NCBI GenBank assembly: GCA_020650975.1 | Contig: JAIPMN010009353.1 | Coordinates: 1 to 57,767 of the forward strand | Reading direction: 5' to 3' | DNA length: 57,767 bases | Source: Apostichopus californicus | Lineage: Eukaryota; Echinodermata; Holothuroidea; Aspidochirotida; Stichopodidae | In this document: positions 14,361 to 26,019 of the stretch, in pieces | Position numbering within the stretch: the stretch's first letter is position 1 | Layout of the letters: each line of letters starts with the position of its first letter | Notes under the pieces: model-generated | The model's database searches: none | The model's input: the letters and a program-made list of their open reading frames with translations, nothing else | Told to the model about the DNA's origin: nothing | Translations under genes and position numbers: made by a program

Positions 14361-16132
14361 TGCATGATGAATGAAGGCTTTGGCTATAAATAGTCCAGAT
14401 CAGTGGAAGCTTTCATGATGTTGCATTTTGCAGAGAAGCAGTCCTTATTAATGTGGAGGTTAACGGGTACAGCAATAATCGATTGTTGTAGGAAATAAAA
14501 TCATGTATTTATAGAAACAGAAACTAGATGCCCAAAATCACTCCAGGAGTCATAAAACAGTATGAAGAACTTCCAATGTTTCAAAATTCATGAAATAGAA
14601 ACATAAATTGTTTTGGAATCGAAAATCTTCTGTATTGGATGAAATGCTTAATAACACACTGTAATCATAATATGAAAGCCCAGAATGGTAAACTCCACTA
14701 CGGTAGACCTCTTACTAGTCTCTTCATTTATCTGATTATATTCAATTATTACATGGTGTGGTCAGAAAGCTGGTAATTAAGTTATTAGAAGATAAAATCT
14801 GATATCAAATATCAAGTGCACAATATGGCATGGTTTTGGTGTATAAACCATCCTATACCTAGAATGTATTCATTTGGAGGCAATACAGTGCAATTATATA
14901 TTCTTACATACAAAAAAAAACGCTTATCTGAAGCTATGGAAAGAATTTTTATGAAGCAAAAATATACAGAAAATGCTCAAAGTATTTTCAAAGCACTGGT
15001 GCCATTTTTCTTGGGGTGGGGGACGGGGGGTGGGGAGGGGTATCTAGCAATTTAGGGGATCGTTATATATCCACTTTAAACAGGCAACTCATAGTAAGAT
15101 GAACCCATTTGTTCACATTGGCTTCGCAAAACATTTGGACGTGTTGAGAGGTTTTCATCATTTCCAGAAATTAGAAGTTATATAAGTTTAAATCAGCAGA
15201 ATAATTTTATTTAATACTTTTTTCAACTTTCATTAGTAACATGTATATTATATGTTGAAGAGTGAAGTTCTGAAATGGTTTCTTTCCAAACACGTGAAAT
15301 GTTACAACCAATAAACTCATGTGTGTTCAAAACTTGGGAGGTGTTAATACCAATAAGTTTGCCCTGGTTATGTGTGGAATTGATTCCTTTTATCTACAAT
15401 TAGAAGATATTATGAAGTAAAGTTATTATTTTTTCAGAAGTCACTACAGAAAAGTTGCACATATGTAATGGCAAATGAAAGCATAGATGTAGTACTCTTC
15501 AAACTGCAAATAAAGACAATTATATGGAAAGGGATCAACGTACTATAGAGAGCTATATATTGCAGGTTACAGCAATAACTGTACACTGTGTTGCAAAGTT
15601 CTATCCTTCTGTATACATGTATACATGCTCTAGGCACTGTTAGGCAGTAACCATGGAAGTATTAGTTACCCTGACATGGGAAGATGCTAGTCCTATAACA
15701 ATATCCATTATCCATGCTAAATGATCTGACAATTTTCACTAAGTAATTTCAGATGCACAGCACATGAAGATTCCCTTCTTGAAATACCATATTCACAATC
15801 TTTTGCTTTGTTATGTCTGCCTTCAAATGATCTCTGACCTTCTCCTGCTACACATACCTCATTCATGACCTCTACTGACCTCAAATGATACTTGGCTTAC
15901 ACCAACAACAGTAGGCTTAATCCACTCAGTTGCTTGTGGCATGTCATGTGAAATAACTGAAATACGAGATCAATCCAAGATTCACTGAGACACATTGCTT
16001 ATAAGGTTTGAAAGTTTTGACCACTACCTCTACTACTTTTACAGAACTTTACTGTACCTAATTTAGGGCATCCACATACCAAGTCTGAGATCCATCTAAG
16101 ATTCCCCATGAGAAATTGTTTATAAATTCTGT

Positions 16133-16148
16133 TGACCTCAAATGACCT
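16133..16148 (-). promoter_or_regulatory. Perfect DR4 nuclear-receptor-type element
   Basis: The minus strand reads AGGTCA-TTTG-AGGTCA, a perfect direct repeat spaced by 4, the consensus for receptors of the thyroid-hormone/LXR type. It sits in a degenerate repeat, so function is unproven. Confidence 0.35.
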
Positions 16149-16249
16149 GAAGCCTCAACCAGGGGCATCTCGATGCAAAGAACAGGATTGATTCAAACTT
16201 CCATTCTTTAAATATTGTGTGTACCAGATTTTCACATTATGATCTCTGT

Positions 16250-16265
16250 TGACCTCAAATGACCT
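16250..16265 (-). promoter_or_regulatory. Second perfect DR4 nuclear-receptor-type element
   Basis: Identical to the element at 16133-16148 and 117 bp downstream of it. A third version at 15876-15891 has one intact half-site. Confidence 0.35.
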
Positions 16266-16680
16266 TTGTTCTCCACAACAAAACAAGATTCCTGTAGTTC
16301 AAATCTTCATCTACTTTATATGGAACAACCACACAAAGTAAAAGAGTTACCAATAAAGCGTCCTCTCTTGAGAACATGATTTCATCAAACACCCACCCAC
16401 ACACATATAACTTATATCAACTAGAATGCAAAATGCATTGAGGTTTCGATGACTTCAGTGCACTAGACTTCTGCTTGTTAGTATAACCAGAACTAGCTGT
16501 TACAATAGAAATGGCCCGAACCACCATGTTGATACAATAACACTATGGCATGATAAACACAGGTCAGTCAATTGTACGTGACCAAAAACAAACACATACG
16601 CACACACATCACCATTGTAACAGTTGAAAGTTCACATCAAAACCATAAAACTAGTCTTCACATGTACAGTTAAAGTTTAG

Positions 16681-16935
16681 TAGCAAGAATTGGATGAGCC
16701 TGGGGTAAAAAAAAAATCCCTGAACTTTCTGGGTGATACGATACTAAAGCCGAAGGCATCAGCACGCAGCGCGACACAGTTACAGGTGGGGTCCATGGGC
16801 CTGCCTTAAGGCCCGTGGTGGGGTAAATGGGCAACGCCCCAGTTTGGGTCCAGGGGTCGAAGCTCCCAGAAGGTGTAAATCTCGGAGGTAGAAAAGAAAT
16901 CACAGATATTCCGCGAATTCGCGGAAAAGCTCATG
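16681..16935. repeat. GC-richer block, probable dispersed repeat
   Basis: This block is GC-richer than its surroundings, with words such as ggcccgtggtgggg and gggtccaggggtcgaagc, a style common in invertebrate dispersed repeats. The minus-strand open frame through it matches no protein I recognise. It ends with a perfect 18-bp palindrome at 16909-16926. Confidence 0.45.
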
Positions 16936-17704
16936 CCTGATTATATCTACAGGTAGGAACAAACCAGAAAGCCCATTGTGCTCTCTATCTAGCATCTAAC
17001 AGCTGGAACACCTTAGAAATAAGCCTTCTAAATAGTTAAGTTCCTAAAGTGCCTTTAGAGAAGTTCCCAGAAAGCTTCATTGAATATAGACTTTTAGTAA
17101 TTACACTACCATGTATACATGCCTGCTGTCAATTTGAAACCAACACAAAAGCCTACTTCTATACTGTAGTGTTTGTAACTTTTTATTTGCATTGTACAAT
17201 ACTGTACAAGGGTCCTTTTGTATGATACAGCGTGGCAATTGTGGCAGATGATTTGAGAGAAACACTTTCATTGAAATAGAAAAATTGATTATATGTCATC
17301 AAGAAGGCAGGAATCGTGTCACTTTGAGTTAAAGATGCGACAAATGTCACAAATCAAAGCTAATTACAACAGATCAGCTATAAATAATGAATGGTATGAT
17401 GGTGAGTTAGAGTGACGTACTCTTCCAAAATAAAGAACTATGTACAGTTAAGTAAATTGTTCAATTTGACTTCACAAAGTCTAGGGGGGGGGAGGGGAGG
17501 GGGTGGTAACTGTTAAATATACCTGTAACCTTTGTTTTGCTGTTATGTTGTCAAACTTCAATTTCAAAATTAAATTTAAAATAAAAACACATCCATTTCA
17601 GATGTACATAACACAGACCTCCACAGGTGGACATTCCAAATGTTGCTTAAGTAATATAGAAAGAAACAATTCTACATCTCAGTACATCTCATTACCAAAA
17701 TGTA

Positions 17705-18040
17705 CTCTGAGCCTCCCAGTGACATGCATAGGATTTCAAAGGTGGAGTAGATAAGGACAGATTCAAACATTGCCAACTGATTTAAATAGGAGAATCAAGC
17801 TTTAAATTGGGCAGGATTTAGGTGGGTTAAAACAAAATTGAATCAGAATGAGGGTTGTGGCTGTGGACTGGTTCAATGGGACTACGGGGGGGGTGTAGGG
17901 GGTTCCGTAGATGCACCCCCAGAAGAAAATTTCAAGTTTAGACACCAAATGGTGCATTCTGAGGCATATTTAGACTATAAAAAAGATCAACATAATAGAA
18001 AATCTAAATGCAAGGTTGAACTAATAAAAAAAATTTAATA
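17705..18040 (+). repeat. Dispersed repeat, family A copy 1
   Basis: Shares ordered blocks with 25235-25515: g(t/g)gcatgcata-gatttcaaaggtgg; ccccagaa-g-aaaatt; caccaaatggtgcattctgaggcata; tagactata. The copies are well diverged. A G-rich run sits at 17884-17905. Confidence 0.6.
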
Positions 18041-18289
18041 CAGAATTTTGAAAAAATCCTTGACTGATTGATTTTTCCTTGACTGATGGCAGAGGTAGGG
18101 CCCATTGCCCCATACCCTCCCCCCAAACCCACCCTCCCTCTCACAACTTTGCACATGCCACCGAAACCTACTCCTGATATGTACTGAAGTTTCCACATCT
18201 GATTGAATTGTGGGGAATATTTTTATTACCTGGCACCCTTCCATCCTTCTAGTAGAGATAATAATCCGATCTAACATTCATAATAAAAT

Positions 18290-19850
18290 ATTTCATTAAA
18301 TAGTTTACCACAAAAAAGGATTAGAAATAAGTATGCACTTAAAGTGCAAGGTACAGGTCACAGTAAATATTCTGATGACCCACATTTTGAACACACAGAG
18401 GCCTGTTTCTTCCTGGGAAATTATGTTAGACATGTAGTGTTAGCCATAGGGTCAAAGGTTAAATAAACAGAAATATGTACAGTAGTTGACAAAGGTATCC
18501 CCAAATCCTGGCCGGCTTGGGTACTATTCGCAAATCAAAACACAACTTCCCTAGTTACTCTTAGTTACAGTATGCACTATGACTTAACAAACGCACAAAC
18601 CTGGTGACATTCATAGTCCCAGAACTCAGCCCTGCTTGTATGTAGGTGTTAATTGAGAGGGTCTCACAATGTCCTTATTCTACAATTATGTTAAATCACA
18701 GTTAGTATTAAACTATTTTCAATGACGGACTCTGACACATTCACTTCATATTAGACCTACAGTGTGTTCTGTACTAAATCTGAAATTGTTACAAGTGCAT
18801 CTTTCTTTTTCTAGACAATCCAAGCTCAAAGGAAGGTGAAGGACTGAAACAGATATTCCAAACAGCCTTGTTCCAGATAAACATAATTTCTTTATGAATG
18901 ACTTTTCTCCATAAACCTTGAATTAAGCAATTGTAAACCCATCAACGAAATCATAGTGTTCTTAATGCATATGTTAATATATATTTTAAGATATATATAT
19001 TTTTATGTTACTTCAAATAACAAGGTAAGGAAGGGAAAAGTAGTTTAATTTCTCTGCATGCTGAGGAGCTGTGAATTACTGATGAATGATAATTCAATAT
19101 CTCTCAACCAATCGCACGCAGGTCCATGGGCACTGGATGCTATAATCTTGTACAGGCCTAAAATTTTCAGCTCCTTTCCACTTTAATAGTGTATAATTTC
19201 CCGGTAAAAGTTTCGGTTCATCATCGTACCTACAACAATTTCTGCATAATTATTGTACCTTTTATCTACTATATGATATAAAAAAGCCAAAGTAAATTAT
19301 ACATGTGCTCGTGTTCAAAACAGCTCATTATGGAGTAGCCAACACCTGCACAATGTAATAAGACTCAACTTGGGCACTCTCTTCTCACCTAGACTGTTCA
19401 TAATAAACACACAACAAATGTCACACAGATCTATATATGGTATGAATAAGTACTAAGCTTTATAGCTCTGACAAATTGTAGGACTTTCCAATGGCAGTTT
19501 AGAAGAAATTATTCCGATCCCCTCTTTATACTACAACAATTTCCTACACCAGTTCTGTCACAATCTTTAAATTAAATCCATTAGAGTGTACATGCCCAAA
19601 AGGACACTGTTTGACATATATGTTATTTACAAAACATTTTCAATTTCTTCAATTTTTCAGGTTTTTTCTTAGTTTTAAAGGTAAGTGAAATTTGAAAAGT
19701 TAAATGGAGTAGTGTACATGAATAAGAATTTAGTTTGGAAGAAACTGTGTTGTCCTGCATCTAGATGCAAATCTCCCTGCTTGAGGTTGAGGAATCACTG
19801 GGATCTAAGTCTCTTGAAAATTTAAAATAAAATAATTTCTTCTCTCCGCC
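18290..19850. other. No gene recognised
   Basis: AT-rich, with an AT-rich run near 18975-19005. No supportable feature. Confidence 0.55.
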
Positions 19851-19852
19851 CT

Positions 19853-20030
19853 TTGTCTACTAATCCTCTTACATCAATCTCTTTGTGTTCACCCTGCTCA
19901 TTAACCTATCTGTATTCTGTGCTTGTCTTTTATGCCCTGTATATTTCTGTTACTTGTATTTCACCTCTGAAGAAGATCCTGCTAGGATCGAAAGGTCAGG
20001 CCCACTTAATACTTTTACACATTTCTCCTG
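19853..20030 (+). repeat. Dispersed GATCC-hairpin repeat copy, with T/C-rich upstream part
   Basis: The motif ctgaagaagatcctgctagg, then atcgaaaggtcaggcccact, occurs at 19968-20005 with a T/C-rich lead. This may be the 3' end of a retroelement; the open frame here (ISVTCISPLKKILLGSKG) is a byproduct. I saw no reverse transcriptase nearby. Confidence 0.6.
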
Positions 20031-20774
20031 AAAAGTCGTCTGCTGTACTGCATTCATATACTTACATGTACAGTAGGTATATAACCCACATGTGGTAAAG
20101 CACTTTGAAATATTGACCCTGTGACATTTGTGAGCAGCTTATCACAGCTTAAACCATTAGTGTAACATGATTTGAATTGTATAAATAACAAGAACTATTT
20201 TACCTTGTGATTATGCAGTTTGTATTGTATACACTGATAGCTTGCCACAACTTCATCAGGTGTCCTTGAATAAAAACCTGTATCTTCAGTTCTTGGCAAG
20301 GTAACATTCTTTGAATATGAGGACACAAATTCACATGTAGAATAGCAGCAGTTAATTATGTGACAATGGCTTTAAACATTCATTTTTCGAATGCAGTTAA
20401 CTGGCTATTTATTGACTGTAACATCATTATTACACAGTGGTGACCACAGATGATGTAGATTGGTGGATGTCACATCACAGCTGGGAAGTGTGAAAAAACT
20501 TTGAAAATATTGTTTTTGCATTTTGTTAAAGGCAAACAAGAAGATGGGAGGGGGGAGGAGAGAAAAAGTAAGGGTGGGGAGGAAAACAGCAGAGGAAAGT
20601 AAGCATATCTTTATCCTTCATTTATGGAATGACTTTTCAAGGTCTGCACATCCAAAATGACTTGTCACTTCTCTATCTCTCCTGGTGGTGCGAAAGCAAA
20701 CAATTCACCATCCATGTAAGGTGAGCTCAGTTTCAACAAATTAATGTACATGTGTGAGTGTGTGTATGGGAGGA
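20031..20774. other. No gene recognised
   Basis: No coding frame of note. A purine-rich patch lies at 20545-20600. Confidence 0.55.
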
Positions 20775-20842
20775 GAGCGCCCTTAGGACAGCGATGCCCT
20801 CAGGATGGTGATGCCATCAGGATGGTGATACCATCAGGAGGA
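20775..20842 (+). repeat. Short tandem repeat, unit about 19 bp
   Basis: Three to four copies of a unit like gatgccatcaggatggt (gccctcaggatggtgat, gccatcaggatggtgat, accatcaggaggagg). Confidence 0.75.
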
Positions 20843-21007
20843 GGCCAACAGCTTTGATACATTGTTTTTTCCCTTCCTCCATCCCATTGTCAGGCCCAGA
20901 GTTTGCTCCAATAATACAGCACAAGATGTCGGCTAAGCATCTCTACTACCTCCATGTTCAGACTGTCATTTAATTAAACTCACTTAATTCAAAGGTGTTG
21001 TGCAAAA

Positions 21008-21267
21008 GTACCACCCAACTCACATAATACCATACAATAATATTTTATCATAATATATAAAACATCCAAAATAATTCTATTGCATGTAGTATTACCCGAT
21101 TCACATATCATACAATAATACTGTATCATAATAATATCATACAAAACATACACAATAATATTGTTGCATATAGTATTACCCATTCACAAAGCATCATACA
21201 AGAATATTGTATCATAATAATATAATGTAAAACATCCACAATAATATTGTTGCAAATAGTACTAAAT
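21008..21267 (+). repeat. Tandem repeat, unit about 83 bp, three copies
   Basis: The word tacc(c/a)-attcacat and the segments atcatacaataat, tatcataataata and aaaacatccacaataatatt recur with a spacing of about 83 bp. Very AT-rich. Confidence 0.75.
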
Positions 21268-21857
21268 GGTAGAATGATATATTATGATAACAGTTATATT
21301 GTCAATTTTTTTAAATATTACTGTACAATTAGTATTGTAAACTAGCATGTGAATCAGCTGAAACACCAATACTACTTACTGTGCATTTAGCATTTGTGGC
21401 CTAGACCTACTTTTTGGATGTATTCAAGGCCTACCTGTTATTATACCATGTCTAGCACAGGCAATGCCATTCAAGAGCATAGGTCACAAATTATAACTTT
21501 CTTTGGGAACTAAAAGAAAGCTATGTACAGATAAACGACTAACACAATGCTTTTGCTGCCACACAAAGCATGCATTTTCACAATGGGTCACATCGACATC
21601 GTTTCCGAATTTATTGACAAAGCAGAGGACTAAGCCCTATAATTGTGTGCACACATAATGGCTATCATTGAAGGTAAATCCTTGAGCTGATAAACAACTT
21701 AGAACTGTCACAAGGATTTCTTACTCTTGTGGTGCAGTAACAATAGAAACCACAGATGGTGTTCAGATGAAGATCCTTCCCGTGATGAGCGACTAGCAAC
21801 AGGCGAATTTCAGGGACTGATCAAACTAGTCTAGACTAAAATAGTACTAAATCATAC

Positions 21858-22060
21858 CTTTTCTTATCAAGCCCAGATTCAGGAACTGCCGACGACGGAG
21901 TAAAATATTTCAGCTAAAAATACTCAGGAATGTAGTCTGCTTTGTCCGATCCGATAGCTACCTCCACTGAGTACTGATCTCCAGTTTCTACGCGCCACAA
22001 GTTTGTGTACAGAGCAATTGAACATTGTCGTCCGTACACAGCACAACGACAAGGTCACGG
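21858..22060 (-). other. Candidate 5' non-coding exon/promoter, minus strand
   Basis: Locally richer in CG dinucleotides (gccgacgacgg, ccgatccgata, cgtccgtaca), with a minus-strand donor-like AAAAG|GTATGA at its left end. No start codon with a useful frame was identified. Speculative. Confidence 0.15.
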
Positions 22061-23459
22061 TGTGTCAAGCATAGAAATGTAAACAATGTGTGCAGCAAAA
22101 ATAAGGGGCGCTATTTGTCTTTTCCGCAAGTGAAAGTTCTCTATGATTACGAATCTTGTTGTATGCAAAAATAACAGACGGATTGATACGATATCTGAAG
22201 TAATATCGCACTCTCTTCGATTGCCGTTTTTTTACAGGTTTCTTCCTTACGTGTTTAATGATAATAATGTCCCTTACTTGCATTTCTTCCCTTAATACAA
22301 GTGGATAAAGTGTGCGATAACGCATTGCAAACACCAAATGATAACGTGACACCATGTTTCACTAACCTTCCAACCCCACCCACCCTAACAAAAACCAACA
22401 CTTTGGAGAACGAAGTCCAACACTACTTTTACTGCCGTATATAATATTCGCAATTTGAAAGTTTAATGTAAGTTTGAAATAAAGAAGCAAACCCACTGCG
22501 ATACTCTTTGAGCTTATGATGGAGATGTTACTGTTTAGGAAATGTAGCGGAGTATTTCATGTCAGGCTGTCAGTTTGTCAATATGTGATGTTATGGTGCC
22601 TTTTACATTTTCTGTTTCCTTTCTTCCATAATTTCATCGTCAATATTAACAGTGTTGTCAATGTAATAAATTAAGTTACGTGTATATTCAACATGTTTAA
22701 AATCATCCCATCTCTCTTACAAGTTAAACAATTATTAAAAAACATATATGCCTATCTGTAAGAAATAAAGAAAACGTTAAAACGTGTATAAATGAGACCT
22801 GATGATATCATATAAAGTTAGCGTTTTGCTCAAGTCTTTAGTCAGCATATGTGTCAACAAACAATAAAGCTGATATCTAAAATCAAGTAAGATTCGGTTT
22901 AACTTGCAATTAAGTTGTCAATCACGTAAATAGTCTCATATGAAGGGTTTTGCTTCCATCCGTCAATTGAAAGCTTAAACATCGAATTGTCGGCCGGGGA
23001 TGTCTCACAGAAATCCGGGTTTGTCACGAATATTAATCGGAAAATAACTCTATTGCAACTAAGTCCGATTTTCACACTGTACATTAATTATAATGAAATA
23101 CAAGTGAGTAGCAAATATTAAGTTCAGTAAATTCGTGGTTACATATCAATGATTTTTTTTACTTGTATTCGCCGATTGTTTGTCTTTATTCGTCTATACA
23201 CTTTTGTAGTATATAAGTCATGTCCGATACATGGGATTTTTCAACCGCGCACGATTAAAATTATAATTTACAGTATACGTGATCTCTGTAAATGCCATGA
23301 AAAACAAAAATTATGTTAATTTTGGATTTTGATAGGCAGAGAAATACTTTGCTGCTTTTAGTAATCATTGGTGTCGGGAATTTTCTGCATAAGTGTCGGA
23401 AAAACAAAATGGGTACTTCAAAGTTGTTAAGAGTATACCTGGAGTATTAATATAGTACC
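22061..23459. other. No gene recognised; scattered CpG
   Basis: Slightly more CG dinucleotides than the flanks (for example aattgtcggccgggg near 22986) but no frame or splice-signal pair that I can defend. Confidence 0.45.
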
Positions 23460-23514
23460 ATCGGCATGATGAGCTGCTTGTCGCGCGACATTGCGTCATT
23501 GAATGATTCGGGTA
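23460..23514 (+). other. Candidate short first exon or 5' exon
   Basis: A locally CpG-rich stretch has an ATG-ATG start at 23467, an open frame (MMSCLSRDIASLNDS) and a donor-like TCGG|GTAAGA. It would not join in frame to the ABHD2 coding exon if spliced at 36982, because GT-TGA follows. It could be a 5' UTR exon, an unrelated exon, or chance. Confidence 0.2.
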
Positions 23515-23963
23515 AGAAAACATATAGTGACATTGAAAATATTGAGGATGTGTGTAATTGTATCATTTCACGATATGAGTTTTCATATCATTATATATAA
23601 GAACATATATGACTAATGATTCGTTGTCTTTGGAAATCTTCTTCACCAATAATATTTAGTACCGGTCCCAATACTATATATGACCACGTCGTGCAAGCCG
23701 TAGGCCTGTATAGACGATTCAACTTTGCTACAACGAACTTTTGAAACTGTCGGTTACTCCGTCCGTGCATATGTATGATAAATTGAGCAATAAACTTTGG
23801 TATATAAGTGAACTTCGCTAAGTTATTTTAATTGAACAATATCACTATAGAGGGAAGTACCATGATATCTGTGCCTTTAACCGTAAGATAAGAATAGTCT
23901 ATTTCAAGCTGATAACAAAAAGCGAGAAGACTATTTTAGAAGGACTCCCAAACTATTTCCCGG

Positions 23964-24010
23964 ATGGTGGGGTGGGGTGGGGTGGGTGGGGTGGGGGTGG
24001 AGTTGGGGAG
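23964..24010 (+). repeat. GGGGT-rich tract, potential G-quadruplex
   Basis: At least six runs of three to five G separated by single T bases (ggtggggtggggtggggtgg), a strong four-run G-quadruplex pattern on the plus strand. Confidence 0.85.
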
Positions 24011-24429
24011 GTTTGTATTAAGTAAATAATGCCGTATAGAGTCTGTGCTTTCTCTGCTTTCTTTCATTTTTCTTCGTCTTGGTGACTGATCAACTAAAAC
24101 TGTGAACCTGCTTTAGTGGTAACATGCCATTGTGTAGTACTGTATATTAAATGTCGGACTTGAGGTACAGAATCAGGAGACGGTTACGTTCCCCATTTAG
24201 TATATGGGCGGGGGGGGGGGGGCACTATTGTAAATCGCCTCCCCCTAATTTTGTTGTTTCGGGCCGTTGTGGGAGGATCACTAAAGACTTCTCCTCTTTC
24301 TTTTGATCACTAACCCCTCGCAAAATAAACTTAAAAGTGCACATATAGACTAAGTATGTTTTGCAATACGCATTACCAGGGCTTTAGAGACTATTAGCGG
24401 GGCGCAGAAAGTATATATGTCAGCGGACA

Positions 24430-24472
24430 GTATGTATATATGTATGTGTGTATGTATGTATGTATGTATGTA
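24430..24472 (+). repeat. (GTAT)n microsatellite
   Basis: About ten tetranucleotide units with minor interruptions, adjoining the minus-strand SINE. Confidence 0.95.
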
Positions 24473-24473
24473 T

Positions 24474-24699
24474 TTTAGATCCTCCTGCAAACAGGGACTC
24501 GCGAAGAAGCCTCATTGGCTTATCAAGTTATCAAAGCCGCAAGCTGACCGAAGTCAGTCTCATATTTTACGTCCATGATTATGAATTGTCAAATGTCAAC
24601 TACTCTGTAACTGGACGACATAGATTAATCTTCGAGTGACTCGAACTTGGGGCCTTATGATTGAAAAGGCACCGGCGTTAACAACTGAGCTAACACTCC
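24474..24699 (-). mobile_element. tRNA-derived SINE, minus strand
   Basis: On the minus strand it starts GGAGTGTTAGCTCAGTTG (A box), then AAGTTCGAGTC (B box), followed by a non-tRNA body ending CAGGAGGATCT. It aligns with 50826-50995 but has an extra segment of about 55 bp before the shared tail. A partial second A-box-like piece (gagctaac) follows at 24710-24720. A (GTAT)n microsatellite (24430-24472) adjoins its 3' end. Confidence 0.85.
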
Positions 24700-24754
24700 A
24701 CAGTCCACTGAGCTAACAATCCACAAACACTCCTCAGTATCGTGGCCATCTGTG

Positions 24755-24965
24755 CTTATTTATTTTACAGAATTTATATAGCGCCTTATCCAATTTAAAA
24801 TCGCTCCTAGGTACTTTACAATAAAACATACAAATCAAGAAGATAAACAAGATATGAAAAGCTAAAACGGGATTAAATAGTAGCAAGGCAAAAATAAGTG
24901 AAAAATCAAATTCATTTAAAAAACAACTAAAATTGAACTTTACAAATTACTCCTATACGTACCCT
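24755..24965 (+). repeat. 'tttatatagcgcc' dispersed element, 5' part
   Basis: Contains acagaatttatatagcgcct and aggtactttacaataaaac, words typical of a repeat widespread in marine invertebrate genomes. The matching downstream part may be at 26020-26560, interrupted by other insertions. Confidence 0.5.
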
Positions 24966-25103
24966 TAAATGATGAGACTCGGTTTTACTCCAAAGTCCCC
25001 ACCCCCCCCCCCCCACATTAACAACTAAATCGTCACCCATGCTTATTTCAGAAAGATGAGACCTAAAATCTTAGTCACTGCAGAAATATGACTTTCTGGT
25101 ACA

Positions 25104-25332
25104 TATACTCTTTCAGCAACTACCCTGAATCAGTCGGGGGGATTTTTAACCTTTATGCAGAGAGCGCCCTCTAATTACTTTATCTTGCAAAGTCCTGTCT
25201 TTCACATTTTTTATTTTTTTTTATGTCATGCTTCAAGTAGTGGCGTGCACATGATTTCAAAAGGTGGGGAGGAGGTGGGGGATCAATCTAAAATCACCCC
25301 GACTGATTCAGGGTAGTTGCTGAAAGAGTATA
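25104..25332. repeat. Inverted repeat with 43-bp arms
   Basis: 25104-25146 (tatactctttcagcaactac, then cctgaatcagtcgggg) is almost perfectly complementary to 25290-25332, with one or two mismatches, across a 143-bp spacer. Could be a foldback element or a recent inverted duplication. Confidence 0.85.
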
Positions 25333-25515
25333 GAAGGGCCAGAGGCGAATGAAAGATTTCACAATGGAAGGGTGTAAGCCTTGTTGTAGTTGAAGTCAAA
25401 TCCTATGTATGAGGGGTCCTCCCCAGAAAGGGAAAAATTTAGGCGACAAATGCATGGTGTATTTCGAGGCATAATTAAACTATGGATTGAATCTGTAATT
25501 ATAGCATTAAACGCA
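25235..25515 (+). repeat. Dispersed repeat, family A copy 2
   Basis: Begins agtggcgtgcacatgatttc and continues with ccccagaaagg, aaatgcatggtgtatttcga and ggcataattaaactatgg, in the same order as the copy at 17.7-18.0 kb. Its first part overlaps the right arm of a strong inverted repeat at 25290-25332. Confidence 0.6.
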
Positions 25516-26019
25516 AGTTCATGCTAATGAATAGGGTTTTTTTTATTGTGTGTGTGTGATGTTGAAAAGGATGTGATAACACGTAAATTAAAGGTGACAT
25601 TTTGAGGTAATACTACTGTGGCACGCCGTTTGTACAATTTAGCAGATTTGTAAGACTAACATAGCGGAAAAGTTAGTTATAGCATGTGCATTCATGATAA
25701 GTGAATGTTCATTTACCGGTCTTTAAAATAACAGGACGTTTTCAACGTTAAAGACTGTAATACCGTAAATTAACATTCACTATTCGTTGTAGAATAACAG
25801 TTGAACGAACTTTTAAATAACGTTAATAATAAACTGTATTTAATGATGCGTATAATGACTGAGCACCCATTATTTAACCTTTTTTGTGAATGCACAACTA
25901 AACTTTTTTTACCGTTTTGTATATCATTTACCACACATCGGGACACCGAGTGTTCATTGTAAGGTCTTACCCAAACGTTTGTGGGTTATATTCTCGTTAG
26001 GTGATTTAGGTGCCCACAT

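Larger units (their letters stand above)
10765..15814. other. No gene recognised
   Basis: Apart from the SINE tail at 11311 and the direct repeat at 14287, it holds only low-complexity runs, including a C-run at 13578-13592 and a G-rich tract at 15015-15043. Confidence 0.55.
15815..16320 (+). repeat. Degenerate repeat array with TGACCTCAAATGACCT words
   Basis: Recurring words are gacctcaaatgacct (16133 and 16250, 117 bp apart; a degenerate one at 15876) and gagatc(a/c)at(c/t)(c/t)aagattc (about 15966 and 16088). This looks like an old tandem array with a period near 117 bp. Confidence 0.6.

Noticed and set aside
16670..16903. Minus-strand frame with Pro-rich protein-like sequence
   Set aside because: Coincides with a GC-rich dispersed-repeat block; no family recognised.
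19968..20005. Complete hammerhead ribozyme
   Set aside because: Has CTGAaGA, a stem II and GAAA, but no complementary sequence for stems I and III and no cleavage-site UH in place.
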